Assembly (NCBI GenBank): GCA_904420555.1
Contig: CAJFVO010000009.1
Coordinates: 1 to 64,000, forward strand
Direction of reading: 5' to 3'
Source: Candidatus Heritagella intestinalis
GTDB lineage: Bacteria; Bacillota; Clostridia; Oscillospirales; Acutalibacteraceae
DNA: 64,000 bases
This document shows, piece by piece, positions 7,827 to 16,197 of the stretch. A model generated the notes under the pieces. The model saw only the letters and a program-made list of their open reading frames with translations. It was not told the origin of the DNA and ran no database searches. The stretch's first letter is position 1. Each line of letters starts with the position of its first letter. The position numbers and the translations under genes were made by a program.

Positions 7827-8318
7827 ATGCAAACCATTGGAGAAAAAATCAGCGCCCTGCGCAAGCAGCGGAAAATGACCCAGGATGAGCTGGCTGAAAA
7901 AATGGGGGTCTCTTCCCAGGCCGTGAGCAAATGGGAAACCAATATGAGTATTCCCGACCTTCCCTCCCTGATAAACCTGGCCGACTTTTTCGGCATTACC
8001 CTGGACGAGCTGGTCCGGAACCGGAAGCCAGACGTGCGGCTGGTGCCGGAGGAACAGCGCCGGGACATCAACGAAATGCTCCTGCGGGTCAACGTCCACA
8101 CGGTACAGGGGGACACCGTCAAGGTGAACCTGCCCTTAGCCCTGCTGAAAATCGCGGCGGACGCCAAAATCCAGCTGCCCAAATTTACAGGAAGCGAGGC
8201 CCTGCAAAGCCTGGACCTCCACATGCTCCTGGATTTGGTGGAAAAAGGGGTCGTGGGGGAAATCGTCAAGGTGGAAACCAGCGAAGGGGATATTGTGGAG
8301 GTTACAGCCGGCCCATGA
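7827..8318 (+). CDS. XRE-family regulator with C-terminal SHOCT-like/YvlB-type domain
   Basis: Residues 4-58 form a classic Cro/CI helix-turn-helix (KMTQDELAEKMGVSSQAVSKWE). The rest (about 75-163) holds a 'VKVNLPLALLK' strand-helix element and 'EKGVVGEIVKVETSEGDIVEV', a pattern seen in SHOCT-like domains found with YvlB/LiaG-type membrane-stress proteins. The protein is probably a transcription factor whose C-terminal domain senses a partner or ligand. The start at 7827 follows an AGAGGGAAAG site. The stop overlaps the next gene's ATG (ATGA), so the two are translated together. Confidence 0.75.
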   Translation: MQTIGEKISALRKQRKMTQDELAEKMGVSSQAVSKWETNMSIPDLPSLINLADFFGITLDELVRNRKPDVRLVPEEQRRDINEMLLRVNVHTVQGDTVKVNLPLALLKIAADAKIQLPKFTGSEALQSLDLHMLLDLVEKGVVGEIVKVETSEGDIVEVTAGP

Positions 8319-8554
8319 AATGCAGAATCCACACAAAGGGGTTCCGGCTGTGGCTCTGGCTGCCTACCCGCCTGGCCTTCAGCAGGCCGGCCTTCGCCCT
8401 GGCCCTCCGGATTGGCCAAAACTATCTGCGCATCCCCAAAGAGCGCAGGCCCCTCCTGGCCCGGGACTGGAAACGCCTGGGCAAAGACTGGAAGGGGCTG
8501 CCCCTGGTGGAAATCCACACGGTGCAGGGGGACGACATCCGCATTACCTTGTAA
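8315..8554 (+). CDS. Small basic protein coupled to the XRE regulator
   Basis: This 79-residue protein is very basic and aromatic in its first half (GFRLWLWLPTRLAF). It ends with 'LVEIHTVQGDDIRITL', which repeats the regulator's 'VNVHTVQGDTVKVNL' strand. It therefore looks like a cut-down relative of the regulator's sensory domain, with an N-terminal amphipathic or membrane-binding helix. The ATG overlaps the stop of the upstream gene by 4 nt. No characterised family is recognised. A role as membrane-bound partner of the XRE protein is an inference from the shared motif and coupling. Confidence 0.55.
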   Translation: MKCRIHTKGFRLWLWLPTRLAFSRPAFALALRIGQNYLRIPKERRPLLARDWKRLGKDWKGLPLVEIHTVQGDDIRITL

Positions 8555-8579
8555 GATTGCAAAGGAGAGAACCAAACCC

Positions 8580-9056
8580 ATGAAAGCGGTATTGCAGCGG
8601 GCTTTAGAAGCCCAAGTAACCATGATTGATAAAGACAACGGGGACGTGACCCGGCCTATCGGCCACGGGCTGGTGGTGCTTCTGGGGGTCATCCAGGGGG
8701 ACACCCCCGGCCATGCCCGCCTGATGGCCAAAAAGACCTGTGAAATGCGCATTTTCGAGGACGGCCAAGGGAAGCTGAACCGCTCCCTGCTGGACATCGG
8801 CGGGGAAATGCTGGTGGTCTCCAACTTCACCCTGGGGGCCGACTGCAAAAAGGGCACCCGCCCCTCCTTCAGCGACGCCGCCGCCCCTGCCGAGGCCATC
8901 CCCCTCTATGAGCTGTTTGTGGAGGAGTGCCGCCGGCTGGGGGTGAAAGAAGTAAAAACCGGGGAATTCGGCGCGGACATGAAGGTTTCCCTGGTAAACG
9001 ACGGCCCTGTGACCATCATCCTGGACTCGGACAAGCTGGCCCAGCCCAAAGACTAA
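8580..9056 (+). CDS. dtd: D-aminoacyl-tRNA deacylase
   Basis: The 158-residue protein matches the Dtd family length (about 145-150) with a short C-terminal extension. It starts MKAVLQRALEAQV, close to the family 'MRAVVQRV..A.V'. It contains the central 'VVSNFTLGADCKKGTRPSF' (family SQFTL...KKGxRPSF, here with Asn for Gln) and the active-site strand NDGPVTIILDS near the end. Dtd hydrolyses D-amino acids and glycine wrongly attached to tRNAs. The gene lies 25 bp after the small basic protein gene, behind AAAGGAGAG, and is followed by a bidirectional terminator, so it probably closes the same operon. Confidence 0.93.
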   Translation: MKAVLQRALEAQVTMIDKDNGDVTRPIGHGLVVLLGVIQGDTPGHARLMAKKTCEMRIFEDGQGKLNRSLLDIGGEMLVVSNFTLGADCKKGTRPSFSDAAAPAEAIPLYELFVEECRRLGVKEVKTGEFGADMKVSLVNDGPVTIILDSDKLAQPKD

Positions 9057-9062
9057 AAATGA

Positions 9063-9100
9063 AAAATCGGGAAGAGCCGCTGCCCTTCCCGATTTTTCTT
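9063..9100. terminator. Bidirectional terminator after dtd
   Basis: AAAATCGGGAAGAGC pairs with GCCCTTCCCGATTTT around a short loop, flanked by T-runs on both strands. It separates dtd from the convergent DUF1292 gene. Confidence 0.85.
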
Positions 9101-9108
9101 TTCCGGAA

Positions 9109-9396
9109 TTATTCGTCGATGAAGTTGAACTCATCCTTGAACTTCTCTTTGAAAATCTCAAAGACGGCGTTCAGGATATCCTCGTCCTCCACGCTGTTGT
9201 AGGCTTCGGTCTCGTCGTCCACTTCCTCCAGCCGCAGGATCACGACCTCGTCGCCGCCATCGTCCCCTGCGGGCAGGAGCACCACGTATTCCTGGTTGTC
9301 ATACACGATGAGATCCAAAAATTCAAACAGAATCTCGTTCCCATCTTCATCGTTGAGCCGGATCATGTTGTCCAGCATCTCGTTTTCCATATCCAT
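9109..9396 (-). CDS. DUF1292 family acidic protein
   Basis: The 95-residue, strongly acidic protein shows the DUF1292 (YrzB-like) pattern: 'IRLNDEDGNEILFEFLDLIVYDNQEYVVLLP', then 'DEVVILRLEE' and 'EDEDILNAVFEIFKEKFKDEF'. Homologues are widespread in Firmicutes, and their function is not established. The start at the ATG at 9396 is six bases after AGGAGGCGG; the earlier ATG at 9414 would lie ahead of that site. It appears to be a monocistronic unit. Confidence 0.85.
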   Translation of the reverse strand: MDMENEMLDNMIRLNDEDGNEILFEFLDLIVYDNQEYVVLLPAGDDGGDEVVILRLEEVDDETEAYNSVEDEDILNAVFEIFKEKFKDEFNFIDE

Positions 9397-9551
9397 AAAG
9401 CCGCCTCCTGTCAAAAGAACTTATGCTTAATATAAACGAAGAGGAAGCCCTTTGTCAATGATATTTTTGCAAATTTTTTATGACTTTTGGGTTTTGCCTT
9501 TTTCCTGGGTTTGGGGAAGCGCCGTCTCCGGGAACCCATCTCCCGCAAACA

Positions 9552-9585
9552 AAACAAAAGCAGCGAGGGCTTCCCCGCTGCTTTT
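9552..9585 (-). terminator. Terminator after the Mrp ATPase gene
   Basis: AAAAGCAGCG pairs with CGCTGCTTTT around a 10-nt loop, with flanking A/T tracts on both sides. It lies 16 bp past the stop. Confidence 0.8.
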
Positions 9586-9601
9586 TCTATCTCTATTGGA
9601 T

Positions 9602-10453
9602 TCAGCCGTTTACCCGGCCGCGCCCCGGAGCCGCAGCCTCCACCGCGTCGGCGGCGGTTTCCAGCCAGGGGCACTCGTTGAGTTCCACCAGGCCCTTGTC
9701 GCAGTTGGCGGCCACCGCCGGGTCGATGGGCATCTTGCCCAGCACCGGGATGCGGAACTTCTCCGCCACCTCGTCCACGTGGCTTTCCCCATAAAGCTGG
9801 ATTTTCTTCCCGCAGTCAGGGCACTCCACATAGCTCATGTTCTCCACCAGGCCCAGCACCGGGATGTCCATCATCTGGGCCATGGATACGGCCTTGGAAA
9901 CGATCATGGAAACCAGCTCCTGGGGAGAGGTTACAATGATAATGCCGTCTACCGGCAGGGACTGGAACACCGTCAGGGGCACGTCGCCGGTCCCGGGAGG
10001 CATATCCACAAAGAGGCAGTCCACGTCCTTCCAGATGACGTCTGTCCAGAACTGCTTCACCGTCCCGGCAATCACCGGGCCCCGCCACACTACCGGGGCG
10101 GTTTCGTCTTCCAGCAGCAGGTTCACAGACATCACGTCAATGCCGGTCTTGGTGGTTACCGGGAAAATCCCCAGCTCCGAGCCCATGGCCTTCTGCTTCA
10201 GGCCAAAGCACTTGGGGATCGAGGGGCCGGTGACGTCGGCGTCCAGGATCGCGGTGTGCAGGCCCCGGCGGTTGAGAAGCACCGCCAGCATAGAGGTGAC
10301 CAGGGACTTGCCCACGCCGCCTTTGCCGCTGACAATGCCGATGACCTTTTTCACGCTGCTCAGGGCGTTGGGCTTCTCCACCAGGCTCTGGGGCGCTGTG
10401 CGGGAAGCGCAGTCGCTTTGGCAGTGGCTGCAATCGTGATTACATTCACTCAT
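9602..10453 (-). CDS. mrp: Mrp/NBP35-type P-loop ATPase (Fe-S cluster carrier)
   Basis: The 283-residue protein has the deviant Walker A of the MinD/Mrp group, GKGGVGKS (43-50), the DADVTGPS switch (71-78) and MPPGTGD (151-157). It also has the C-P-D-C pair (211 and 214) that bridges a [4Fe-4S] cluster between two subunits. The N-terminus carries a cysteine-rich 'CNHDCSHCQSDC' stretch (4-15) that may bind an additional cluster, as in NBP35 proteins. Mrp proteins carry and hand over iron-sulfur clusters, which suits this Fe-S-rich anaerobe. The gene is transcribed alone and is followed by a terminator. Confidence 0.88.
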   Translation of the reverse strand: MSECNHDCSHCQSDCASRTAPQSLVEKPNALSSVKKVIGIVSGKGGVGKSLVTSMLAVLLNRRGLHTAILDADVTGPSIPKCFGLKQKAMGSELGIFPVTTKTGIDVMSVNLLLEDETAPVVWRGPVIAGTVKQFWTDVIWKDVDCLFVDMPPGTGDVPLTVFQSLPVDGIIIVTSPQELVSMIVSKAVSMAQMMDIPVLGLVENMSYVECPDCGKKIQLYGESHVDEVAEKFRIPVLGKMPIDPAVAANCDKGLVELNECPWLETAADAVEAAAPGRGRVNG

Positions 10454-10492
10454 GGATTTCTTCCATCCTTTCCTGTTTCATGGCTTTTGGGG

Positions 10493-10525
10493 GAAAAAGC
10501 GGCGGAACTCCCCCGCCCCGCCGCT
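10493..10525 (-). terminator. Terminator after the sensor kinase gene
   Basis: AGCGGCGG pairs with CCGCCGCT around a 12-nt loop, followed on the minus strand by TTTTTCCCCC. Confidence 0.75.
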
Positions 10526-10564
10526 ATACGCTGTCTCTTATGATAATCCCCGTCCGGCGGACTG

Positions 10565-12067
10565 TCAAGAGCCGGGCTCCCGTTTTCCCGCCCGGCCCGG
10601 CAGACGGCCCGGGGCTTTTTCCTCCTGCTTGGGATAGCAGCGCTCCAGCTCAAACCAGAAAACGCTTCCCTTGCCCACCTGGCTCTGGACGCCATAAAGG
10701 CCCCCGTGAAGCTCCAAAATGGATTTGACAATGGACAGCCCCAAGCCGGAGCCAACCTGGGCCCGCTTGTGGGATTTATCCACTTTGTAATACCGTTCCC
10801 AGATGTCCCTCAGTTTATCCGGCTCAATGCCCTCGCCGCTGTCGATGACCTCCACCCGGACGGCTTTGTCGGTGGCCCGCTGCCGCACCCGGACGGTTTT
10901 ATCCGCACCGGTGTAGTTGATGGCGTTGTTCACCAGATTGTACACCACCTGGGAAATCTTCAGCTCATCGGCGTTGACAAAGACCTCCTCCTTGGCCTCA
11001 AAGGTAAAGTGGAAATCCGCCATTTTATCATACCGGGCCATAATCTCCCGGATGCTCTCTGTCAGGTTAAACACCGAGGGTTCCAGCGGAATGGCCCCGG
11101 CCTGGAGCTTGGACAGGTCCAGCATATCGTTGACCAGGGTGGTGAGCCGGTTGGTCTCGTCGATGATAATCTGCACGTTCTCCGGGGTGTTCTCCCCGGG
11201 GATGTCCCGCATGACCTCGCTGTAACCGGCGATCATGGTCAGGGGGGTGCGCAGGTCGTGGGACACATTGGCAATCAAATCCCGGCGGAGCTGTTCCACT
11301 TTGGAGAGCTCCCCGGCGGCATATTGCAGGGTGGCCCCCAGCTCCGCGATTTCCCGGAAGCCCCGGTCCTGGAACTCAATGGCGTATTCCCCGGTGGCCA
11401 GGGTCTTGGCGGACTCGTTAATCTGCCGGATGGGCTCCGAGATCCGCCGGGCGATAAACAGGGCCAGCAGCAGGGCCAGCAGAATCATCACCACGGTCAG
11501 ATAAGAGAGCTGAATCTTCAGGGTCTCCACGGTGGATTCCACCGGCGTTAAACTGGTGTTGAGAATGAGCATCCGGTCCTGGCCCTCCTGGGCGGTAAAG
11601 GTCAGCACATACAGCAGGTTGTCCGGCTGGCCGTTGTCCCGGTCCCCAGCATACAGGTATTCCCCCCCTGCGGCCTCGGTCTCCATATAAATCTGCGCCC
11701 GCTCAATCCAGGTGAGGCGCTCCAGGAAGCTGTCCGGCGTGGATTTTTTCAAAACAGCCCACTGGCCGCTGCTGTCGGACAAAAGGATGCTCAGCTGTTT
11801 GTCCTCCGCCTCCTGGGTAATCACCTCTTCTATCTCAAATATATTCATATTGTTCTGCTCCATCTGCTCCACCAGGGATTGCCCTGTGGTCTGGATTTCC
11901 TCGATTTTAATGGAGCGGTAAAAGCTCTCCAGCAGGGCAATCTGGAACACCCAGAGCAGGATAATAATCACCACCGTAAAAAAGGCAAAGCCGGCAAAAA
12001 TCCCCCACCGGATGCCGATTTTCCCGTGGAACCGGCGGCGCAGGTCCTCTATTATATTATGCTTCAA
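10565..12067 (-). CDS. Sensor histidine kinase with HAMP domain
   Basis: The 500-residue membrane kinase has a transmembrane segment at about 22-46, an extracellular domain of about 140 residues and a second transmembrane segment at about 188-206. A HAMP linker follows (ARRISEPIRQINESA), then the phosphoacceptor segment NVSHDLRTP with His270. The ATPase boxes are N (377-385, NLVNNAINY), G1 (DSGEGIEPD) and G2 (GSGLGLSIV). It overlaps the response-regulator gene by 11 nt, so the pair is translationally coupled. The stimulus is unknown. The extracellular part has no named domain that I can recognise. A PhoR/ResE-like role in envelope stress is possible only by analogy. Confidence 0.92.
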   Translation of the reverse strand: MKHNIIEDLRRRFHGKIGIRWGIFAGFAFFTVVIIILLWVFQIALLESFYRSIKIEEIQTTGQSLVEQMEQNNMNIFEIEEVITQEAEDKQLSILLSDSSGQWAVLKKSTPDSFLERLTWIERAQIYMETEAAGGEYLYAGDRDNGQPDNLLYVLTFTAQEGQDRMLILNTSLTPVESTVETLKIQLSYLTVVMILLALLLALFIARRISEPIRQINESAKTLATGEYAIEFQDRGFREIAELGATLQYAAGELSKVEQLRRDLIANVSHDLRTPLTMIAGYSEVMRDIPGENTPENVQIIIDETNRLTTLVNDMLDLSKLQAGAIPLEPSVFNLTESIREIMARYDKMADFHFTFEAKEEVFVNADELKISQVVYNLVNNAINYTGADKTVRVRQRATDKAVRVEVIDSGEGIEPDKLRDIWERYYKVDKSHKRAQVGSGLGLSIVKSILELHGGLYGVQSQVGKGSVFWFELERCYPKQEEKAPGRLPGRAGKREPGS

Positions 12068-12740
12068 AGCGGTATCCCACCCCTCTCAGGGTGACGATGC
12101 ATTTGCTGTATGGCCCCAAGCTCTTGCGCAGCAGCTTGATATGGGTATCCAGTGTCCGGTCGTCCCCATAAAAATCATATCCCCACACATTGGTGATGAG
12201 CTGTTCCCGGGTCAGGGCGATATTCTTATTGGAAGCCATATAGAACAGCAGGTCGTATTCTTTTGGGGAAAGCTCCGCCCGTTTGCCGTCCACCTCCACA
12301 GTGCGGCCGGTAAAGTCGATGACCAGCCCCTCTGTGCGCAGAATCTTCCGGCCGCTGTCGTTGTGGGGGTGAACCCGGTTCATAATGGCGTGAACCCGGA
12401 GCATCAGCTCTTTGGGGGAAAAGGGCTTTACCACATAGTCGTCCACGCCCAGCTCAAAGCCGTGAATTTTGTCGTATTCCTCCCCCCGGGCCGACAGCAT
12501 CAGCACCGGCGTAGAGCAGGTTTTGCGGATCTCCGCTACCGCCGAAAAGCCGTCCAGCTCCGGCATCATTACGTCCATAATAATCAAGTCAAAGCGGTCG
12601 GGATTTTCCCGGCACAGCCGCACGGCTTCCATGCCGTCCTCCGCCTCCGTTACCTCGTCCCCTTCAAACTCCGCGTATTTGCGGATCAGCATCCGGATTT
12701 TTGCCTCGTCGTCCACCACCAGCAGGCGCACCATTTTCAT
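12057..12740 (-). CDS. OmpR/PhoB-family response regulator
   Basis: The 227-residue protein has a receiver domain with the acidic pair D10-D11, the phosphorylated Asp56 in IIMDVMMPELDG and the conserved Lys105 in VVKPF. A winged-helix effector domain follows (about 130-227: LSPKEYDLLFYMASN, then TLDTHIKLLRKSL and GVGYRFEA). It is the cognate partner of the overlapping kinase gene. The start at 12740 lies behind AAGGAAGG. No operator is evident. Confidence 0.94.
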   Translation of the reverse strand: MKMVRLLVVDDEAKIRMLIRKYAEFEGDEVTEAEDGMEAVRLCRENPDRFDLIIMDVMMPELDGFSAVAEIRKTCSTPVLMLSARGEEYDKIHGFELGVDDYVVKPFSPKELMLRVHAIMNRVHPHNDSGRKILRTEGLVIDFTGRTVEVDGKRAELSPKEYDLLFYMASNKNIALTREQLITNVWGYDFYGDDRTLDTHIKLLRKSLGPYSKCIVTLRGVGYRFEA

Positions 12741-12902
12741 CCTTCCTTTCTTTTTCAGTTTCCGCCTTTTTCAACGCAGATTCCCCAAGCCCTGGGGATT
12801 TCCCTGGCCTTATTCTACAGGGCCAATGTGAAGAGTTTATGATGATAGAAAAATTTTTTCCTGACTCCCCAAATTTCCCCTTGCCCGCCCCGGCTTTGGA
12901 CA

Positions 12903-12941
12903 GTAAAAGAGGGCGAAAAGCCCCTTCCGCTTTCGCCCTCT
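12903..12941 (-). terminator. Terminator after ptsI
   Basis: AGAGGGCGAAAG pairs with CTTTCGCCCTCT around about 9 nt, followed on the minus strand by TTTTACTG. It lies just past the ptsI stop. Confidence 0.8.
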
Positions 12942-12946
12942 TCTAT

Positions 12947-14587
12947 TCAGGTCAGCCGCAAAGACTGGATGGTATGTCGGATCTCCAGCAGGGAGGCCGG
13001 GGCTACCGAAAGCTCCCGGACGCCAATGGATAGCAGGAACCGGGTCATAGCGGGGTCTGCCGCCGCCTCCCCGCACACGGCCACCCGAATCCCGCTGCGC
13101 ACGCCGTTCTTCACCGCAATCTCAATGAGACGCCGCACTGCCGGGTGCTGGGGGTCGCACAGGGCCGCCACATGGGGGTTCTCCCGGTCTGCCGCCACAG
13201 TGAACTGCACCAAATCGTTGGTGCCGATACTGAAAAAGTCCACATGGGGGGCCAGCAGGTCGCTGATCATGGCCGCCGAAGGGGTCTCAATCATCACGCC
13301 GAATTCATAATCCCGGCTAAAGGGCACCCCCTCCTGCTCCAGCTCCGCAGCCGCCTGCTGGAGGAGCTTGCGCACAGTGAGCACCTCCTCCACGGAAACC
13401 ACCATGGGAATCAAAATAGCCAGCTTCCCATAGCGGGCCGCCCGGAGAAGGGCCCGGAGCTGGGTGAGGAACACCTTGGGATTTTCCAGGCAATACCGCA
13501 GGGACCGGCGGCCCATAGCCGGATTTTCCTCCCGCTCCATTCTCAGGTAGGGCACCTGCTTGTCCGCGCCGATGTCCAGGGTCCGGATGACCACCCGCTT
13601 GCCCTGCATCTGCTCCAACACTGTGCGGTACGCGCCGAACTGCTCTTCTTCCGTGGGCTGGCGGCCCCAATACATAAAGAGGAATTCCGTGCGGAACAAG
13701 CCCACGCCGTCAGCGCCGTTGTCCAGCACTTCATCCAAATCGTTGGGATGGCCGATATTGGCGCACAGCTCCACCACCGTGCCGTCCTGGGTCACCGCCT
13801 TCATGCCCTTATAGGATTCCAGGGCCTTCTGCTGGTTTTCGTATTCCTGTGCCAATTTCTGATAAGCGGACAGGGTCTCTTCATCGGGGTCCTGGATGAC
13901 CAGGCCCTTAAAGCCGTCCAAGATGACGCAGCTCCCATCCTGCAGCAGGTCAAACTGCTTTCCCAGCCCTGTCACGGCGGGAATCTGCAAGGAGCGGGCC
14001 AAAATCGCCGAATGGGAGGTCCGGGAGCCGGTGCGGGTAATGAGCCCGGTGACCTGGTCCACATCCATGCGGATAGTCTGGCTGGGCATGATCTCCTCCG
14101 CCGCCAGAATCCCCTGGGCACCCTTGGGCAGCCAATCCCCCATCTCTTCCTTCCGGTTTTCCCCCAGGAAAAACAGCAGCCGGGACACAATGTCCTTCAC
14201 GTCCGCCCCCCGGGCCCGCAGGTAATCATCGTCCATTTCCTCAAAAATGCGGAAAAACTTCTGCCCCACTTCCTGGACGCCTTTCTCAGCAGTACAATGG
14301 TTCTGCTGGATATACTCGGATACTTCCTTGCAGAAATCATCATCCCGGAGCAATGCCAAGTGGATTTTGAAAATGCCGGAATGATGCTCCCCCACCCGGG
14401 CCACCGCCCGGTGATAGACTGTCCCCAGTTCTATGCAGGCATCCTCCTTGGCCTGCTGAAACCGGCTGACTTCCTGATCCGGATCCAGGGCCGTTTGATG
14501 GCTCCAGTCTTCCGCCGCTTCCAGATGGATATACATCCTTCCGATAGCGTACCCCTCTGAAGCCGCAATCCCTACGATTCTTTCCAT
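12947..14587 (-). CDS. ptsI: PEP-protein phosphotransferase (enzyme I of the PTS)
   Basis: The 546-residue protein is the size of enzyme I (about 570). It has the HPr-interaction and swivelling N-terminal domain with the phosphorylated His192 in GSRTSHSAILARS. The PEP-binding barrel carries 'DGVGLFRTEFLFM', 'IRTLDIGADK', 'IGTNDLVQFT' and the catalytic Cys in VAVCGEAAADP. Enzyme I passes phosphate from PEP to HPr and starts sugar uptake by the phosphotransferase system. I chose the ATG at 14587, eight bases after GGGAGG. No HPr gene or PTS permease lies nearby. A strong promoter sits about 115 bp upstream. Confidence 0.93.
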   Translation of the reverse strand: MERIVGIAASEGYAIGRMYIHLEAAEDWSHQTALDPDQEVSRFQQAKEDACIELGTVYHRAVARVGEHHSGIFKIHLALLRDDDFCKEVSEYIQQNHCTAEKGVQEVGQKFFRIFEEMDDDYLRARGADVKDIVSRLLFFLGENRKEEMGDWLPKGAQGILAAEEIMPSQTIRMDVDQVTGLITRTGSRTSHSAILARSLQIPAVTGLGKQFDLLQDGSCVILDGFKGLVIQDPDEETLSAYQKLAQEYENQQKALESYKGMKAVTQDGTVVELCANIGHPNDLDEVLDNGADGVGLFRTEFLFMYWGRQPTEEEQFGAYRTVLEQMQGKRVVIRTLDIGADKQVPYLRMEREENPAMGRRSLRYCLENPKVFLTQLRALLRAARYGKLAILIPMVVSVEEVLTVRKLLQQAAAELEQEGVPFSRDYEFGVMIETPSAAMISDLLAPHVDFFSIGTNDLVQFTVAADRENPHVAALCDPQHPAVRRLIEIAVKNGVRSGIRVAVCGEAAADPAMTRFLLSIGVRELSVAPASLLEIRHTIQSLRLT

Positions 14588-14702
14588 CTGCACAGCCTCC
14601 CTTCAGGAATGAACTGCCCGTACCCCGCTCGGCGGGATACACGGGAAGGCATCATTCCGGAGCCGCTCTCCAAAACCATGCCTTCTCTGTTTTCTATATT
14701 TT

Positions 14703-14730
14703 ATTTTATCAAATTTACGCCTGTTGTCAA
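14703..14730 (-). promoter_or_regulatory. Promoter of ptsI
   Basis: Minus-strand TTGACA and TAAAAT are spaced by 16 bp in AT-rich sequence, leaving a leader of roughly 110 nt before the ptsI start. Confidence 0.75.
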
Positions 14731-14816
14731 GATTCTGTCGGCTAAAATTAACAGTTTTTCTTCTTCTAATTTCCACATTTTGCGCAAACAATTTTCCTAT
14801 ATTTGACAATTCTCTG

Positions 14817-16001
14817 TTACCGCAGGAGCTTGGAGGCCACATCCACGTCGCAGAGCTGCTTGATGCTGTACACCGCCGCCAGCTGGTCAATGCCGTTCTC
14901 CTCAATATACTGATAAATATCCATATTGAAGTAGCGCAGGTCCACCACATGGATTTCTGCAAAGTGCTGGGCCAGGAAGGGCACCAGGCAGTTGGCGTAG
15001 GAATCCTTCACCAGCAGGAGCTTCCCGTCCTCCACAGCGCTGTTGCGGATGACGTCCACCGGGTGGTTGCCCCCCAGGAAGGTGGAGTACTTGTCCTTCT
15101 GCTCCAGATATTCCGCATGATACAGGCTCTCCTGCTCCTTTTCCCCCACCACCTGGGTCAGGGTGTCCTCCCCCAAAAACCGGGGCAGATAAAAGGCGTC
15201 GGGCTGCTGCTGCCAATAGATGGCCTTGGAATACAGGGTGCCGTAAAAGCTGTCGGAAACCTTGTCAAACTCGTACTGGTCCCGGGACAGGGGCGTAAAG
15301 CCCATGGCCTTGGCCATTTCCGTATAGCCCACAAAGGCCCCTTCCAGATTCCAGTGGTGGTCGGTCTTATAGTAATAGTCGCCGTTTTCCAGGGAAAGGG
15401 CGTCAAACACATCCAACACCTGGGTGTTCTCGTCCGCCAGGGATTGGATGGCTTCCAGCTCCTCCCGCTGGTCATGGCTGGGGGCAAAGGCCGGCAGGTT
15501 TTCCGGCTGCTCCTGGGCCCCGGAGGGCACCGCCAAAATGGTCAGGGGCAAGCCCCCGGCATTGGCGCTGAAGGAGGTCAAAGCCTGGATATTATTCTGG
15601 AAGGTGTCCGTGTGGTCCGGGGCCAGGAGCACCTCATACAGGTGACCGTCCTTGCCGAAATACACGCCGCCTTCCGCCGGCACCTGGCTGTAATTGGCCC
15701 CCACATCCCGTTTGCCCGAGGCCAGCATCAGCTGGGTGTGCAGGGCGATAAACTCCCGCCGGGCGGGAAAATGGTCGGCCACATAATTCTCGGTGTCGTC
15801 CATAAAGGAGCCGTCCAGCAGGTTCTCTGCGCTGAACTCCGGCGGGCTTTGCAGCACCCGGTTTTCGTCCTCCGAACGCTCCGCCTTGGGCAGCACAAGC
15901 AGGGAAACCGACCCCACCACGATTACCAGCAGCAGGAACACCGCCACGATGCACCGTTCCCAGCCGCATTTTTTCAGGATTTCTTTGCACGTATCTTTCA
16001 T
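14817..16001 (-). CDS. DHHW-family (AlgX/AlgJ-like) extracytoplasmic protein
   Basis: The 394-residue protein has one N-terminal transmembrane helix (about 17-40) and an extracellular SGNH-like domain. The family name motif is visible as TDHHWNLEGAF around residue 220, and a KDSYANCLVP segment around 345 gives the Ser of an AlgX-type active site. Such proteins work with MBOAT acyltransferases to O-acetylate extracellular polysaccharides or cell-wall polymers. The gene lies 196 bp downstream of the MBOAT gene on the same strand, which supports the pairing. The start at 16001 fits the AGGAAAGGAA site better than the ORF's first codon at 16031. Confidence 0.82.
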   Translation of the reverse strand: MKDTCKEILKKCGWERCIVAVFLLLVIVVGSVSLLVLPKAERSEDENRVLQSPPEFSAENLLDGSFMDDTENYVADHFPARREFIALHTQLMLASGKRDVGANYSQVPAEGGVYFGKDGHLYEVLLAPDHTDTFQNNIQALTSFSANAGGLPLTILAVPSGAQEQPENLPAFAPSHDQREELEAIQSLADENTQVLDVFDALSLENGDYYYKTDHHWNLEGAFVGYTEMAKAMGFTPLSRDQYEFDKVSDSFYGTLYSKAIYWQQQPDAFYLPRFLGEDTLTQVVGEKEQESLYHAEYLEQKDKYSTFLGGNHPVDVIRNSAVEDGKLLLVKDSYANCLVPFLAQHFAEIHVVDLRYFNMDIYQYIEENGIDQLAAVYSIKQLCDVDVASKLLR

Positions 16002-16197
16002 GAAAACACGACCATTCCTTTCCTCGCCCATGGATACGCAGGCAGGCCGGGCATCCCGGCCCTTTTTCCGGGCTTTTCTTTACACGTAACGGCCCCCTTG
16101 CAAAAGAGAAGCCAAACCGGCGGGCAAATTTTCAACAATCCCAGTGAAATCCGTGGAAAACTCTGCCCCGCCGCAAAAGTTTCGGGAAGCGCTCCCC

